The notes under the pieces are model-generated. The model was not told where the DNA came from and made no database searches. It saw only the letters and a list, made by a program, of their open reading frames with translations. Below, in pieces: positions 27,657 through 38,256 of a stretch of 64,000 bases of DNA (position 1 is the stretch's first letter; each line of letters begins with the position of its first letter). This DNA comes from Zasmidium citrigriseum (lineage: Eukaryota > Ascomycota > Dothideomycetes > Mycosphaerellales > Mycosphaerellaceae), in the NCBI GenBank assembly GCA_002786025.1, contig NHNW01000029.1, forward strand, positions 379,384-443,383. Direction: 5' to 3'. The translations under genes and the position numbers were made by a program.

Positions 27657-30641
27657 CTACATACTCCCCTTGACCACCCTTGGAAAGGTATCAGACCCAT
27701 TCCACCCAGCACTACTCCCACCACACCAGCACTGGCTCTCTCCCTCTCTTTCCACATGCACCACAAGATCCATGTTCCGCTCCCTCACAAACTCATCCAC
27801 GCGGTGTCTCACATCATCCAAGTCAGCATTAGGATTAGCAATGATGTGAATCACACCTGCAACCTTCTCCTTTCCGTGAGAGCCGTGGTCGTGGCCGTGA
27901 TGGTGATGCCCATGAGCATCGGCAGAGTCCTCTTTGTCATCGACCCAGAAGCGAGGGACTGCGTATCCAACGACGCCTCGCATTTCGCCGAGCTCTTGAA
28001 GGGTGTTCTTGATGTTGTACTCCAGCTGATCAGGGATGACGAGTAAGAGCTTTTGGCCGGAAGATGTCACTAAGGGTACGGCAGCCGCGAAGATCAGAAT
28101 GGCGATGATTATTGTGGCCAGAGGATCCCAGAGATACCATGGCTTCCATAGTGTCATGGCAGTGCTTATAATGACAGCCGCAGACCCACCAGCATCAGCT
28201 GCAACATGAAGGAAGATGCCATGCATGTTCTCGTTGTGATGATCGTGGCCGTGATCGTGGGAGTGCTCTGCGTGAGAGTGCTCTGCGTGGGAATGGTTGC
28301 AATCATGAGCATGCGAATGTCCATGATGCGAATGATCGCTATCGTGCGAATGTTTGTGCGAGTGGTTGTGGTTGTCGTGATCGTGCCCATGCGAATGGGT
28401 GTGGGAGTGGTCGTGCGCGTGTCCATGTGAATGCCCGTGCGAATGGCCATGGTCGTGCCCGGCATGCGCATGTCCAAAAGCAAAGAGTCCGATCATGTTG
28501 ACGAGGAAGCCAAGCGTGCTGACCACAAGCAGCTCCTGAACATGGCGAAGCTCCTTGCCCTCGACGATCCCTTCCACTGCCTCCCACACAAACTCAATAC
28601 TCACAAGCATCAAGAAGATGCCGTTACCGAAACCTGCCAAGGTATTGAGTTTGCCCCATCCGTATGGCCTTTCTGGGCTGGTTGGCCACTTCGAAGCAAC
28701 TGCAGCGCCGAGCCCAACGACAAGCCCCAGGCAATCGAAGAACATGTGCACAGTGTCGCTCAGCAACCCAAGCGATCCACTAATGTACCCATAGACGCCC
28801 TGCACAAACATGAAAGCAAAGTTCAAACTGTGGCGCATGTTAGCTCTTGCCAATGCCATACCTTGATGGAGTCTCACTCACCATGTAAAGTACGCGATGC
28901 GCCGGGAATCTTTCTCGCTCAGAATACCATAAACAAGCGAGCCCGGCTCGCATCGTTGCATCAATTGCTTTGTGAACCATGAGTAAGAGCCTTCCGCATG
29001 GTGATGGTGGTGTGTATGCGCATTATGTGCGTGTTCGTGAACGTGTTCGTCATCATGTCTATGCGCCGCAGCCGACGATGTATCGTACAGAACGCCGAAG
29101 TATGACAATCCAGAAAGCCCACCGTTGAGTATCGTCCCGGGCCAGAGAGACGGCGAAAACAGAAACGCGCAAGTTGCAATGATGAAGCAGCCCAGTCCAA
29201 GACCTGCTTTGTATGGGCTTCGAAGAGCAGAGGGTCGAGCAAAGAGAATCGCTGCGGCGGACGTTCCGAGTGAGAGGGTACTGAAGGTGATTGCTGAGAG
29301 GGTAATCGGTGGTGACGTCGCGAGAATGAAGGATAGCACAAGCGTGATCAATGACATGATAGCTCCGGCTGTCAATGTTGTGTTAACATCTTGTACAGAA
29401 GAGACGAGAGGTGAAGTGGCGGGCTGCGACCATGGAGATCGAGTTGAAGTTGGCGTTGACGTGCTCGCAATGTTCGATGAAGGCGCGTAGACGGCCGGGA
29501 AAGGAGGCTGAATGACAAAGAGCGATCCGAACAGGGCAAGATACCCAAGCATTAGGTCCATGGCTGATGCTTTGAAAGTGATACCGCTCAGATCCAGGAA
29601 CATTGCAAGAGCCATAATCGAGATGGATCCTATCCTGGACTTCAAGATTTTTTTCCAATCGAGCGAGGAGAGGTTTGACGGGGTCTGTGCGTTGGTGAGG
29701 TTGGATGCGATTGCTGTGAGCAAGACCAGACCAGTCCGCATGCCTCCAATCTGAGTGGTGGCATAGAAAGGCAAGCCAACGCTCAGCGATCGAGTGGCAA
29801 TCTTTCGCATCGATTCAACCGACAGCAGATCGCTCAAGTTTGGAGTAGGCTCTGGCTTGTCTTTCCGCCGGTCCAGCATTCGCTCCGAGGATCGTAACTT
29901 GGCCAGTATGCCCACCAGAAGAAGCGTTCCCGAAGTCAGAGTGCAGGCCTCTACGAATCCGCACCCAGCCTTCTCGAATGTCTGTCCTGTAGGCATATCC
30001 TCGTCCAGAACCGACTTCTGTAGTCTCGCATACGCTGAAAGAGGGGGCAGTCCATCTTCGACCAAGCTACCGTGCCTGCAGTAGGCCACAGATGCAAACA
30101 TGTATGGCAGAGGTATCAGCAGGCTCGTCAGTGCCTCTGGCAAAGAGAACCATGATGCCGACGCTGCAGGCAGGTTCCTGACCACGCTGGCGTATGATGC
30201 TGCTGGCCTGCCCAGATCAGACTCCCCTCTTGGCCGGCCCTTCATTGGTAAGGACAGATGATTGTGCGAATGTGTGTGTTGGTGTGAATGGTCGTGATGG
30301 TGGTCGTGGTGGTGGATATGGCCGTTGACGTGGCCGTTCAGATTGCCGTTCGCTCGCACTGCCGTCTCGTTGTACTCGAAGGGGGGCGGGTGGTCGTGTT
30401 CGCGGTACGGCGTGGCTAGCGGACTCGTCTCTCGACTGCTCTCTTTGAGGGTGTGCAGGCTGCCGTCCAGACTGCCCTTGGAGGCCGTGTGGCGGACGGT
30501 GCTGCCATTGCTCGTATGGAAGTGGCCCGGGGCGTCTTGGCCGGGCGACGAGAGCGACTTTGCGTGGTGGGCGTAGTAGCTTCCATGTCCTGTGCCTGTT
30601 CCTGCCGCCGCCGGGGCCGTGGCAGGAATCACCCTGGACAT
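27657..30641 (-). CDS. MSC2: Msc2-type zinc transporter (cation diffusion facilitator)
   Basis: Two exons (30641-28882, 28827-27657; intron 54 bp) encode 976 residues. An N-terminal His-rich cytosolic tail is followed by about six extra membrane segments (130-560). The CDF core begins after the intron (YFTCLNFAFMFVQGVYGYISGSLGLLSD). Zinc-site motifs are present: HMFFD in TM2 and HVAAD in TM5. Between TM4 and TM5 is a very long His-rich loop (about 38 His in about 85 residues). The C-terminal cytosolic domain (VVGYAVPRFWVDD, HIIANPNADLDDVRHRVDEFV) is the usual CDF regulatory fold, with its own HHHHGHDH insert. Yeast Msc2 works with Zrg17 to move zinc into the ER and secretory pathway; the same role is inferred. 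Divergent from ALG1 (434 bp). Confidence 0.92.
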
Positions 30642-31075
30642 GCTTCGGCTTCCGGTCCGGCGTGATGGTATCTTTAGATGCAGCCGTGTCTCTCCTTCTC
30701 CTCACTCAGGGCGCCATTGGCAGTATCTCCCCTCCTCGCAGCTTCTCCGTGTTGTCGAACTCGTGTGCGATTGCGCGGCAAGAGCAGTGTCGTCGGAGAC
30801 AGCGGCACCAAGTTCCAAGGATCCTCCACCAACGTAATGGCCAGGCACACAGATATCACCGCGGTCAGTCCACCCCTATTGCCTCGACGAGCTGCCCAAT
30901 CCAGAGACGCGCGCGCCGCTTTGTCCCAGGGTCTGTCGCCGCAAATAAACTAGGCTCGCGGTGTGGCTCGGCCCTTCCCGAGATAGCGCCACGAAAGTGA
31001 AGGAAGCCAAACCTTAGCACGACCAGCTGTCCATGTCCGCCGCAAGATGAAGAACGTTTCGATACTACACACACC
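30642..31075. promoter_or_regulatory. Divergent promoter between the MSC2 and ALG1 genes
   Basis: 434 bp between two start codons facing away from each other. No clear TATA box. Short open frames here have no coding character. Confidence 0.5.
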
Positions 31076-32554
31076 ATGTCGTGGTGGCTGGCGATATGGA
31101 ACGTCATCATCACGGCCGCAATCCTCACCTCGGCCATCACATTCATCCTGCTCCTTACTCTGCCAACGACATACAGCCACTTTCATCCCCGGTACTTGAC
31201 CGAAGAAGCCTTTCCTGAAGCCTCCAAAGAAAACCCCAAGAAATCCGGCTACGAATTCTTCAAGAAACACAGAAACGAAAATGGCTCCATCACAATCGAC
31301 GCCAGCGTCCAAATCGTCGTCTTGGGCGACATCGGCCGAAGTCCCCGAATGCAATACCACGCCCTGAGCATAGCAGCCCACGGCGGCAAAGTCGACCTAA
31401 TCGGCTACGCAGGCTCAGAAGTCCACCCAGACATCCTACAAAGCTGCCTCATCAACCTCGTCCCGATCAAACCCTTCCCTTCCTGGCTCCAAACCAACAA
31501 CCGCATCCTGTTCCTCCTCCTGGCCCCTCTAAAAGTCCTCTACCAGATCTGGGGCCTCTACCACGCCCTCTCCTACCGCACGGTGGCCTCCAAATGGATG
31601 CTGATCCAGAACCCACCTTCAATCCCCACCTTGGCTGTCTGTCGTCTGGTCTGCTACATCAGAAACACCCGCCTAATCATCGACTGGCACAATTTTGGCT
31701 ACTCAATCCTCGCCCTCCGTCTCGGCGCCTCTCATCCCCTCGTAAAAATCTCCGAATGGTACGAAGGCTACTTCTCCTCTCGCGGCGTCCACGCACACTT
31801 CTGCGTCACAAACGCCATGCGTCGCGTCCTTCGCGAGAAATGGGGAATCGAAAGCGCCATGCCTTTACACGACCGTCCCCCGGAAATCTTCCAACCCCTC
31901 TCCACAACCCAAAGAAAAGAAGTCCTGCACCGCATCCCCGGAACGGAGAAATACGCGGACGACATCCTCTCAGGAAAATGTCGTCTCCTCGTGTCCTCAA
32001 CCTCCTGGACTCCCGATGAAGACTTCTCCCTCCTCCTAGACGCATTGGTCCAATACTCCACCACAGTCGAACAGAAACAATACCTCCCCAACATAATCGC
32101 CATCATCACCGGCCGCGGACCGCAAAGAGACTTCTACCTCTCCAAAATCTCCGCTCTGACAAAAGCAAACAGACTCCAACACGTCATCGTGACAACCGCC
32201 TGGCTGAGTCCTCAGGACTACGCCTCCCTCCTCGGCTCCGCAGATCTAGGAGTAAGTCTACACACATCCTCCTCGGGCGTGGATCTCCCCATGAAAGTCG
32301 TCGACATGTTCGGCACAGGACTGCCCGTCGCCGGCTGGAGCGACTTCGAAGCCTGGCCCGAACTCGTCCAAGAAGGCGTCAACGGACGGGGTTTCACCGG
32401 CGCCTCAAACCTCACCAACATCCTCGAAGAACTCTTCGGAGAAGACGCATCACAATTAAAGAAACTCCGTGAGGGCGCGATGAAAGAATGTCAGAGACGG
32501 TGGAATGATGAATGGATGCCTGTGGCCGGGGAACTTTTGCAATTGAAGCCTTGA
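31076..32554 (+). CDS. ALG1: Chitobiosyldiphosphodolichol beta-1,4-mannosyltransferase
   Basis: An intronless 492-residue enzyme that adds the first mannose to GlcNAc2-PP-dolichol on the cytosolic face of the ER, an essential step of N-glycan precursor assembly. An N-terminal helix (about 5-30) anchors it in the membrane. GT33 features: VVLGDIGRSPRMQYHALSIA, the HGGKVDLIGY block, LIIDWHNFGYSI, HAHFCVTNAM, LHDRPPEIF, SSTSWTPDEDFSLLLDAL and the acidic sugar-nucleotide motif in GVDLPMKVVDMFG. Length and order of motifs match fungal Alg1. Its 3' end converges with the next gene (103 bp apart). Confidence 0.95.
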   Translation: MSWWLAIWNVIITAAILTSAITFILLLTLPTTYSHFHPRYLTEEAFPEASKENPKKSGYEFFKKHRNENGSITIDASVQIVVLGDIGRSPRMQYHALSIAAHGGKVDLIGYAGSEVHPDILQSCLINLVPIKPFPSWLQTNNRILFLLLAPLKVLYQIWGLYHALSYRTVASKWMLIQNPPSIPTLAVCRLVCYIRNTRLIIDWHNFGYSILALRLGASHPLVKISEWYEGYFSSRGVHAHFCVTNAMRRVLREKWGIESAMPLHDRPPEIFQPLSTTQRKEVLHRIPGTEKYADDILSGKCRLLVSSTSWTPDEDFSLLLDALVQYSTTVEQKQYLPNIIAIITGRGPQRDFYLSKISALTKANRLQHVIVTTAWLSPQDYASLLGSADLGVSLHTSSSGVDLPMKVVDMFGTGLPVAGWSDFEAWPELVQEGVNGRGFTGASNLTNILEELFGEDASQLKKLREGAMKECQRRWNDEWMPVAGELLQLKP

Positions 32555-32657
32555 CGAAAGGTCTGACTGAGCTAAGTCTAATGCTCTCTGAATGTGAAGC
32601 TGTTTTCTGCTCTCATAGAGTGATGCCCAGACTCTCGAGCCAGCCTTTCCAACCCTC

Positions 32658-34621
32658 CTAGGAGGCTTCTTGCATGGCCACGTCTTCGCTTTCTTCGTCT
32701 GCCGATGCTGCAGCTGGCGTGGGAATCTCGCGGTTGAGGTATGACAGGATGCCCCAGAGTGCACGGAATGCCTGTACGCGCTGCTCAATGTCGAGAAGGT
32801 CGTACCATTGCGTTCGCTGGAGTCGTGGTTTGCACCAGTTCGGGTTCTCGGGCAAGGGGTTCGGTAGCTTCTCTGTCAGGAGATAGTCGATGTAGGCGGA
32901 GTGGACTGTGAGCTTGAGGATGGAGATGTGGTGGTTCAGCGAGGAGACCATGAAGACCTGTACGTGAATAGTCAGCAAAGCGTCCTCAAAATGAAGAAAG
33001 TCGAATCACTCACCTCGTCAAGTGATGACTGAGGATCCTTCCCAACTGCTTCATAGTCCGTCTTCGCATCCCATAGTCTACTCCCACACTTCAGCTCCTT
33101 CCAAAGCATAGCCGGAGTCTTCCTCTTGCGCGTCTTGGCAGATTTTCCAGCGACCATCTCCTCAGCCATCTGAAGCACATCTTTTGTGTCAGTGTTGCCC
33201 TCGGGATTCTCAACCTCACCACCAGGCCCGCCACCCCACCGCGGCTTCTCGGTCCACCACTTGCCCAATCCAGGTAGCACCTCAGTCTTCCCTTGACGAT
33301 GACGCTCCTGTGCACACTGTAGCAAACCGCCAAGTTCTCGCATCATGTCTAGTCGTGACTTCGTCTTCTGCTGAGCTTCACTCAGATCAGCAGCGTCAAA
33401 GTCCGTCTCTGGTCGCACTTGAATACACATGAGCGGTCCTTCAAGCCAACCACCCCTTGCTTTCGAGCGCTCCTTAGGCACACGGTAGACGGCAGCAGTC
33501 TGCCGTACAGGTAAGTTGAGCTTGTTCATTTGCACGATGGGCATTTGTCGAGGTGGTGCCACGGAACACTGGAAGGCCCAGGCCACGCCCTCTACGAAGG
33601 CCTTGATGGTCTCGGTGCGGAACTGATCTGGCATGTCGCGTCCAGTGCCTGTCCGGCGGCCTTTGTATCGAATGCATACCTGCGGTTCAGGCGCTACGCT
33701 GTTAGCGCGAGCTGAGCGGTCTGGTGCATCTTCCGGGTCATCGCCATCAGGTAGAGGCGTCTGGCTGGCCTCGTCTAGAGTCTTGACCTCCTCCGACTTC
33801 GACTCCTCGCCGACATCGTTCTCCTTGTCGTGATCTCTACCGAAGATTGGGATTGTCGCTCGAGGTAGATCGAGCTTCTGTCGTTTGGGTCCCTTTTCCG
33901 CGTTCTCGTCAACCTCAGGTCGGGGTCGGCCTTCATAGTACTGGTCAAGTGCAGTATCCCAGTACTGTGACATGCTCTCGAGGCCCTCCCAAAACTTTCT
34001 CGTATAGCCTAATCGTGGCGGCTTGATTCCGGGCTTGGTGGTTCTGGTGATGATGCGGTAGCCGGTGTCGTTGTCCACGCGAAGCTCGGCCAGTCGCTCC
34101 TCGAAGTCCTTCCGCTTCTTCGCAGAGGCCGCATCGACTTTGGTGATGTCGGCGTACGAAGCTGGGGTGATGGCTTGCTCAGGCGTGAGAGGTGGAAAGT
34201 AAGAAGTGCCATCTGGTGCTGAGGGAAGCAATTCATCTGGAGGGCAAGGGGCATCCACTTGAATGTTCAAGGCCTGTAGGTGTGCATCTGAGATGTCTGA
34301 GGGCTTCATAACCCGAGAGAAGAGTGGCTGGAGTCGGGTAGGTGGCGACTCTTCGCTCCATGAGGCTGAGCTCTCGATTGGGTGCTGTGTGGGAAAGGAC
34401 ACTGGAGTTGCAGCGTTCGGCGGGTCTCGTTCTTCTTCTGGGTTCGTGCTATTCAAGGCGGCGCCTGGATCACATGTCATTAGTATGGACTTGCCACGAG
34501 AGATATCGGTCGAAGCCTTGCCAGGCGAGCGTCTGCGGGTGGTTCTGCGTCTAGTGGCTCCCACAAACCAGGGCACTCGAACCATTGTCACTGGCGGCGG
34601 TGCAGGCTGGGGAGTTGCCAT
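32658..34621 (-). CDS. Conserved fungal protein of unknown function
   Basis: Two exons (34621-33014, 32957-32658; intron 56 bp) give 635 residues. The ATG at 34621 (MATPQPAPPP) is preferred; an upstream in-frame start at 34738 would add 39 residues of leader-like sequence. The N terminus has a basic patch (TRRRTTRRRSPGK). A central block (about 210-260: KPPRLGYTRKFWEGLESMSQYWDTALDQYYEG) and a second (about 325-375: VCIRYKGRRTGTGRDMPDQFRTETIKAFVEGVAWAF) look strongly constrained. The C-terminal exon is helical (LNHHISILKLTVHSAYIDYL, QWYDLLDIEQRVQAFRALWGIL). The two blocks look familiar as conserved across filamentous fungi, but I cannot attach a function. Nuclear localisation is inferred from basic patches only. 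Confidence 0.72.
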
Positions 34622-35829
34622 TAGGGGTGGACATCTGCGAGAGCAATTCAGGCGGACGAGTAGGTTGATAGGTGGTGGTTGTTTGCACGTGCAATCAACT
34701 GAGGTCGAGCAGCCGCGTGGTGTGCCTTCCACCACCACCGCCCGTCCCTTCCACTCGCATCTTCACCCACTCGTCCATGGCCACCGCCAGCCTTTCTACC
34801 GCCTACCACACACCAGAGCAACGAGAGTGGGATACACACCAGAGAAGACCCCAGCCATGAACATCTTGCCGGCTGCGTGTCGATCATGTGCATTCCACCT
34901 CCGTCATCAACCGTCTGACTGCCTGGCCGGTCCGAATCTTCCTCACCACCGCGAGTGGGAGAGACTGAGCATCGCTCCCAGCTGACCAGCCAGCACACCA
35001 CCGCAGACCCGTGGTCCGTCGCTCGCATAATGCAATGGAGTACATGCAAGGGTCAGCCGCCACTACTGCAGTGCGGCACCGGCATCCTGCCAAACCTTCT
35101 CCACTGTGAAACCTCTCCACGTCGACGCTCCCGCAGAGAAGATAACTACGTGGACGGCATGAAAGCCTCACGATAGCATAGACCTTCAGTCAGATTGGTG
35201 AGAGGAGAAATGTCATACGCGTTGGCCTTTGCGCCGTCACTCACTTTGCAGTAACTCAAGAGCGTTACCTTCCCGGGAGGATTCGACGGATCTCGATCCC
35301 GGCGGGCCGACGAAGCCAAAACGCCTCCATCACAAGCTTCACAGCTTGTCACCAACGTGGCTTCTGCAGCGAGGACACATGGGAAACATGGATCTCAAGA
35401 GGAGGACTAGGGGAAAGGTGATGAGAGGTGCATCCCCAGGGTGAAGAGACGCATGCGTAGGACAACCAGCGGGCGAGTTGCTTGGTTGGAGCAGGAAATA
35501 AGAGAGATGGAAGCATTGGAGATCGACGGCATTCTGATCTTTCGGTTGGGAGGTGGACGATGTGAGTACACGAAGACATAATAATCGCCAGATAGTAGAC
35601 TGTCTCCCAATGTCAGGTAAGTCGACCGCGGAAGAAGGCGTCTCTTTGTCTCTTCGACTTTGATGAGGAGCACAATCGAATTGGCCTGACCCCAATCAAA
35701 CCACTGCCCCGCTCCGCTCGCTCGCGTGCCCCACCTGACGTTGGTCCTTGAGATTTTCCAGAGCTCAACCCATCTCCCTGCCAATGCTTGTCCGTGACCA
35801 CTGACACTCACACTCCAAAGACATACATC
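34622..35829. other. Divergent intergenic region, no gene seen
   Basis: 1.2 kb between the starts of the 32658-34621 gene and the oxidoreductase gene. Open frames on both strands overlap each other and lack motifs or codon bias. CT-rich tracts just before 35830 fit a leader. Confidence 0.45.
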
Positions 35830-36846
35830 ATGTCAATCACATACGGCACCATCGGCACAAACTGGATCACAGACTCCTGGATCCTCGCAGCCCAAAAGGC
35901 AGGCAAATGGAAGCTCCACGCAGTCTACTCGCGAACCCAAGAGCAAGCAGAGTCCTTTGGCAAGAAGTATGGCTGCTCAACCTTCTACACCTCCCTCGAT
36001 GATCTCGCATCCGACAAAGACATGCAAGCCGTCTACATCGCCTCGCCGAACAACCTCCACTACGAGCAAGCGAAGCAGATGCTCAAGGCAAAGAAGCACG
36101 TCATTCTTGAGAAGCCAGCAACGTCAACAGTCAAAGAGTTGGACGATCTGTTCCGGATAGCGAAAGAGGAGGGCGTATTCCTCATTGAGGCGTATCGGCA
36201 TATTCAAGAGGCGAACTATAAGCTCCTGAAGAAGTTGATCTTGGATGAGAAGCGATTGGGCACGATCTATGGCGCGAGCTTCACCTATGCATCGTACAGC
36301 AGTCGATACAACAACGTGTTGGCTGGAGAGAAACCCAACATCTTCTCCCTGGATTTTTCAGGTGGAAGCTTAGTCGATGTCGGTGTCTACCCAGTCACCT
36401 TCGCCGTGGCACTGTTTGGCCTCCCAAAGACCCAGACTTACGCTCCCTTCATCTGCCCCACAGGAGTTGACGGCGGTGGTGTTGGCATTCTTCAATACGA
36501 TGGCTTTGGTGTTCAAATCAACAATGCTAAGGGCTACCAAAGCAATGCCCCGTGCGAGATCTATGGCGAGAAAGGCACCATCACTATCAATGCCACCACG
36601 GACATCAGCACCTTGAAGCTCTTTGATCCCAGGAGTAAGAAGACTGAGGAGCTTGCTGGCTCTTACAAGACTGTGGAGAAGCCGAATGTAAATATGGAGG
36701 AAGAGGCTGCTGAATTTGCACGGATCATTCAGGAGAAGGACAGCAAGGCCTTGGAGGAGCTGGAGCAGATTTCCAAGAATGTGATCAAGGTCACGTCAGA
36801 TATGAGACGGCAGGGCAACATCACCTATCCCGCCGACAAGCAGTGA
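35830..36846 (+). CDS. Gfo/Idh/MocA-family NAD(P)-dependent oxidoreductase
   Basis: An intronless 338-residue protein from MSITYGTIGTNW (ATG 35830; an in-frame start 14 codons upstream is less likely). The N-terminal Rossmann fold has YGTIGTNWITDSWI in place of a classic GxGxxG. It continues with AVYSRTQEQAESFGKKYG, then the catalytic EKP motif (VILEKPATST) and a second-domain EAYRHIQEANY. DVGVYP matches the family's conserved D-x-G-x-x-P loop. The family reduces or oxidises sugars, inositols or trans-dihydrodiols; a dihydrodiol-dehydrogenase-like or xylose-dehydrogenase-like activity is possible, but the substrate is not determined. The 3' end converges on CNS1 (98 bp). Confidence 0.85.
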   Translation: MSITYGTIGTNWITDSWILAAQKAGKWKLHAVYSRTQEQAESFGKKYGCSTFYTSLDDLASDKDMQAVYIASPNNLHYEQAKQMLKAKKHVILEKPATSTVKELDDLFRIAKEEGVFLIEAYRHIQEANYKLLKKLILDEKRLGTIYGASFTYASYSSRYNNVLAGEKPNIFSLDFSGGSLVDVGVYPVTFAVALFGLPKTQTYAPFICPTGVDGGGVGILQYDGFGVQINNAKGYQSNAPCEIYGEKGTITINATTDISTLKLFDPRSKKTEELAGSYKTVEKPNVNMEEEAAEFARIIQEKDSKALEELEQISKNVIKVTSDMRRQGNITYPADKQ

Positions 36847-36944
36847 ATTGGGATAATGGTGTCCCCGGTAGAGCAGCATGGCTATATGTAAAGTTGTAGA
36901 GATACCCATGTACAGTGGAAATCAACCAACAGTCCAAGCACCCA

Positions 36945-38256
36945 TTACTGCTTCCCCCTCCTCACCTTAAACTGCTCTATCCACTCCGCCGCCCTCGCCT
37001 TAGGCACAACAAAAACCCTCACCAACCCATCCACAATTTCCATTTTCCCACTCCCCAGCAACTTAACAATCGGCAATTTCTTCCCAGCCTTAATCAACCC
37101 ACCCGCACTCGTCTCCATATAACACTCCACATCCTCAAGCCTATACTCCCCCTTCTCATCCCACGGCAACGGAAGCAAATACTCCAAATGCTGCCCCAGA
37201 CTCTCGCCCTCCGCAATCGCCTTGACGAAATCCGTCTGCGCGTGTAAAGGATACAGCACCAGAACCGGAAACCTCACCTCGCTCTTAGGATCCACGGGAT
37301 CTTCGAGAGAAATCTTCGCGTCCTCCATCTCGGGCGGCGAACTCGTCTCACGCGTAGCAATATTGCGGTCCCGTAATGCCTTCCGTAAGGCGGTCTCTTC
37401 GGCGCGTTCACGCTCGAGTCGTGCCTCCCGTGCTTGCGCGAGCGAAGCCAGGTGATCCCGGCGTTTTTCGACAGAAGTTTTCAGGGTTCGCAGCGCAGCG
37501 TTGCTTGCGTCAAATTGCAGGCCCGAGGTGCAGGCATCTAGAGCCTCGGGGATCTTGTCGAGGGCCAGACAGGCTGATGCGGCGCGGTACCAGGCCTTGA
37601 CGTTCTTGGGGTTGAGGCGGAGGGTTGCGGCGCAGTCTTTGTTGCAGGAGCCGTAGTTTTCTGGGAGTCATAGTTGGTTAGTGGGGGTGGTTTGATGGGA
37701 TGGTGTAGTAAGGGTTCTTTTATCATAGTGGGGAAGTGATACTCATCTCGAGATTGCAGAGGGCGCGATTCGAGAGGCAGGCTTCTTCGATTGTGCGCTC
37801 CTTTTTCGCTTCTTCCGCTTCGTCGGGTTCTTCGGTGACTTTGATCGAGGGGTCTTCTTCTACATCTGTGGTCTTGAGTTGACCGCGTAGGGTCTGGATG
37901 GCCTTGGTATAGAACTCGCGGGCATCTTTCCAGAGCTTTGCTCGCGCGGCCTCATTACCTTGCTGCCGGAAGTTCTCTGCGACTTCTGCTTTCGTGCCTT
38001 CGTAGGCAATGGCTTTGATGGCCTCCAGCATGGTGTTTTCGCCACCCTCGCCGTCGGTCTCGTCTAGCGAACTCATGAACAGCGGGACGCGATTCATCTC
38101 CTTGAGGATCTCATCTGCGGACATTTGCTGGGTCTTCTGCATTCCCGGCGGCATGGCCGCTGACACGCTCTCGACGAATTGGTCGGCGGCTTCATTTTGC
38201 GATGCGGGAGCATTATTCAGTGATAATCGCTGGACGTTGACATCCTCCTGAGACAT
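36945..38256 (-). CDS. CNS1: Hsp70/Hsp90 co-chaperone Cns1 (TTC4 family)
   Basis: Two exons (38256-37743, 37660-36945; intron 82 bp, with a TAACTATGAC branch region) give 409 residues. TPR helices at about 90-215: AENFRQQGNEAARAKLWKDAREFYTKAI, SNRALCNLEMKNYGSCNKDCAATL, NPKNVKAWYRAASACLAL. A coiled segment follows (KRRDHLASLAQAREARLERERAEETAL). The C-terminal wheel domain (about 265-409: FPVLVLYPLHAQTDFVKAI, LEYLLPLPWDEKGEYRLEDVECYMET) is diagnostic of Cns1/TTC4. Yeast Cns1 is essential, binds Hsp90 and Hsp70 C-terminal EEVD tails through the TPRs, and supports eEF2 folding. Confidence 0.92.

Noticed and set aside
34263..34985. 240-codon plus-strand frame
   Set aside because: It overlaps the 5' half of the minus-strand 32658-34621 gene in antisense and has no codon structure or domain.
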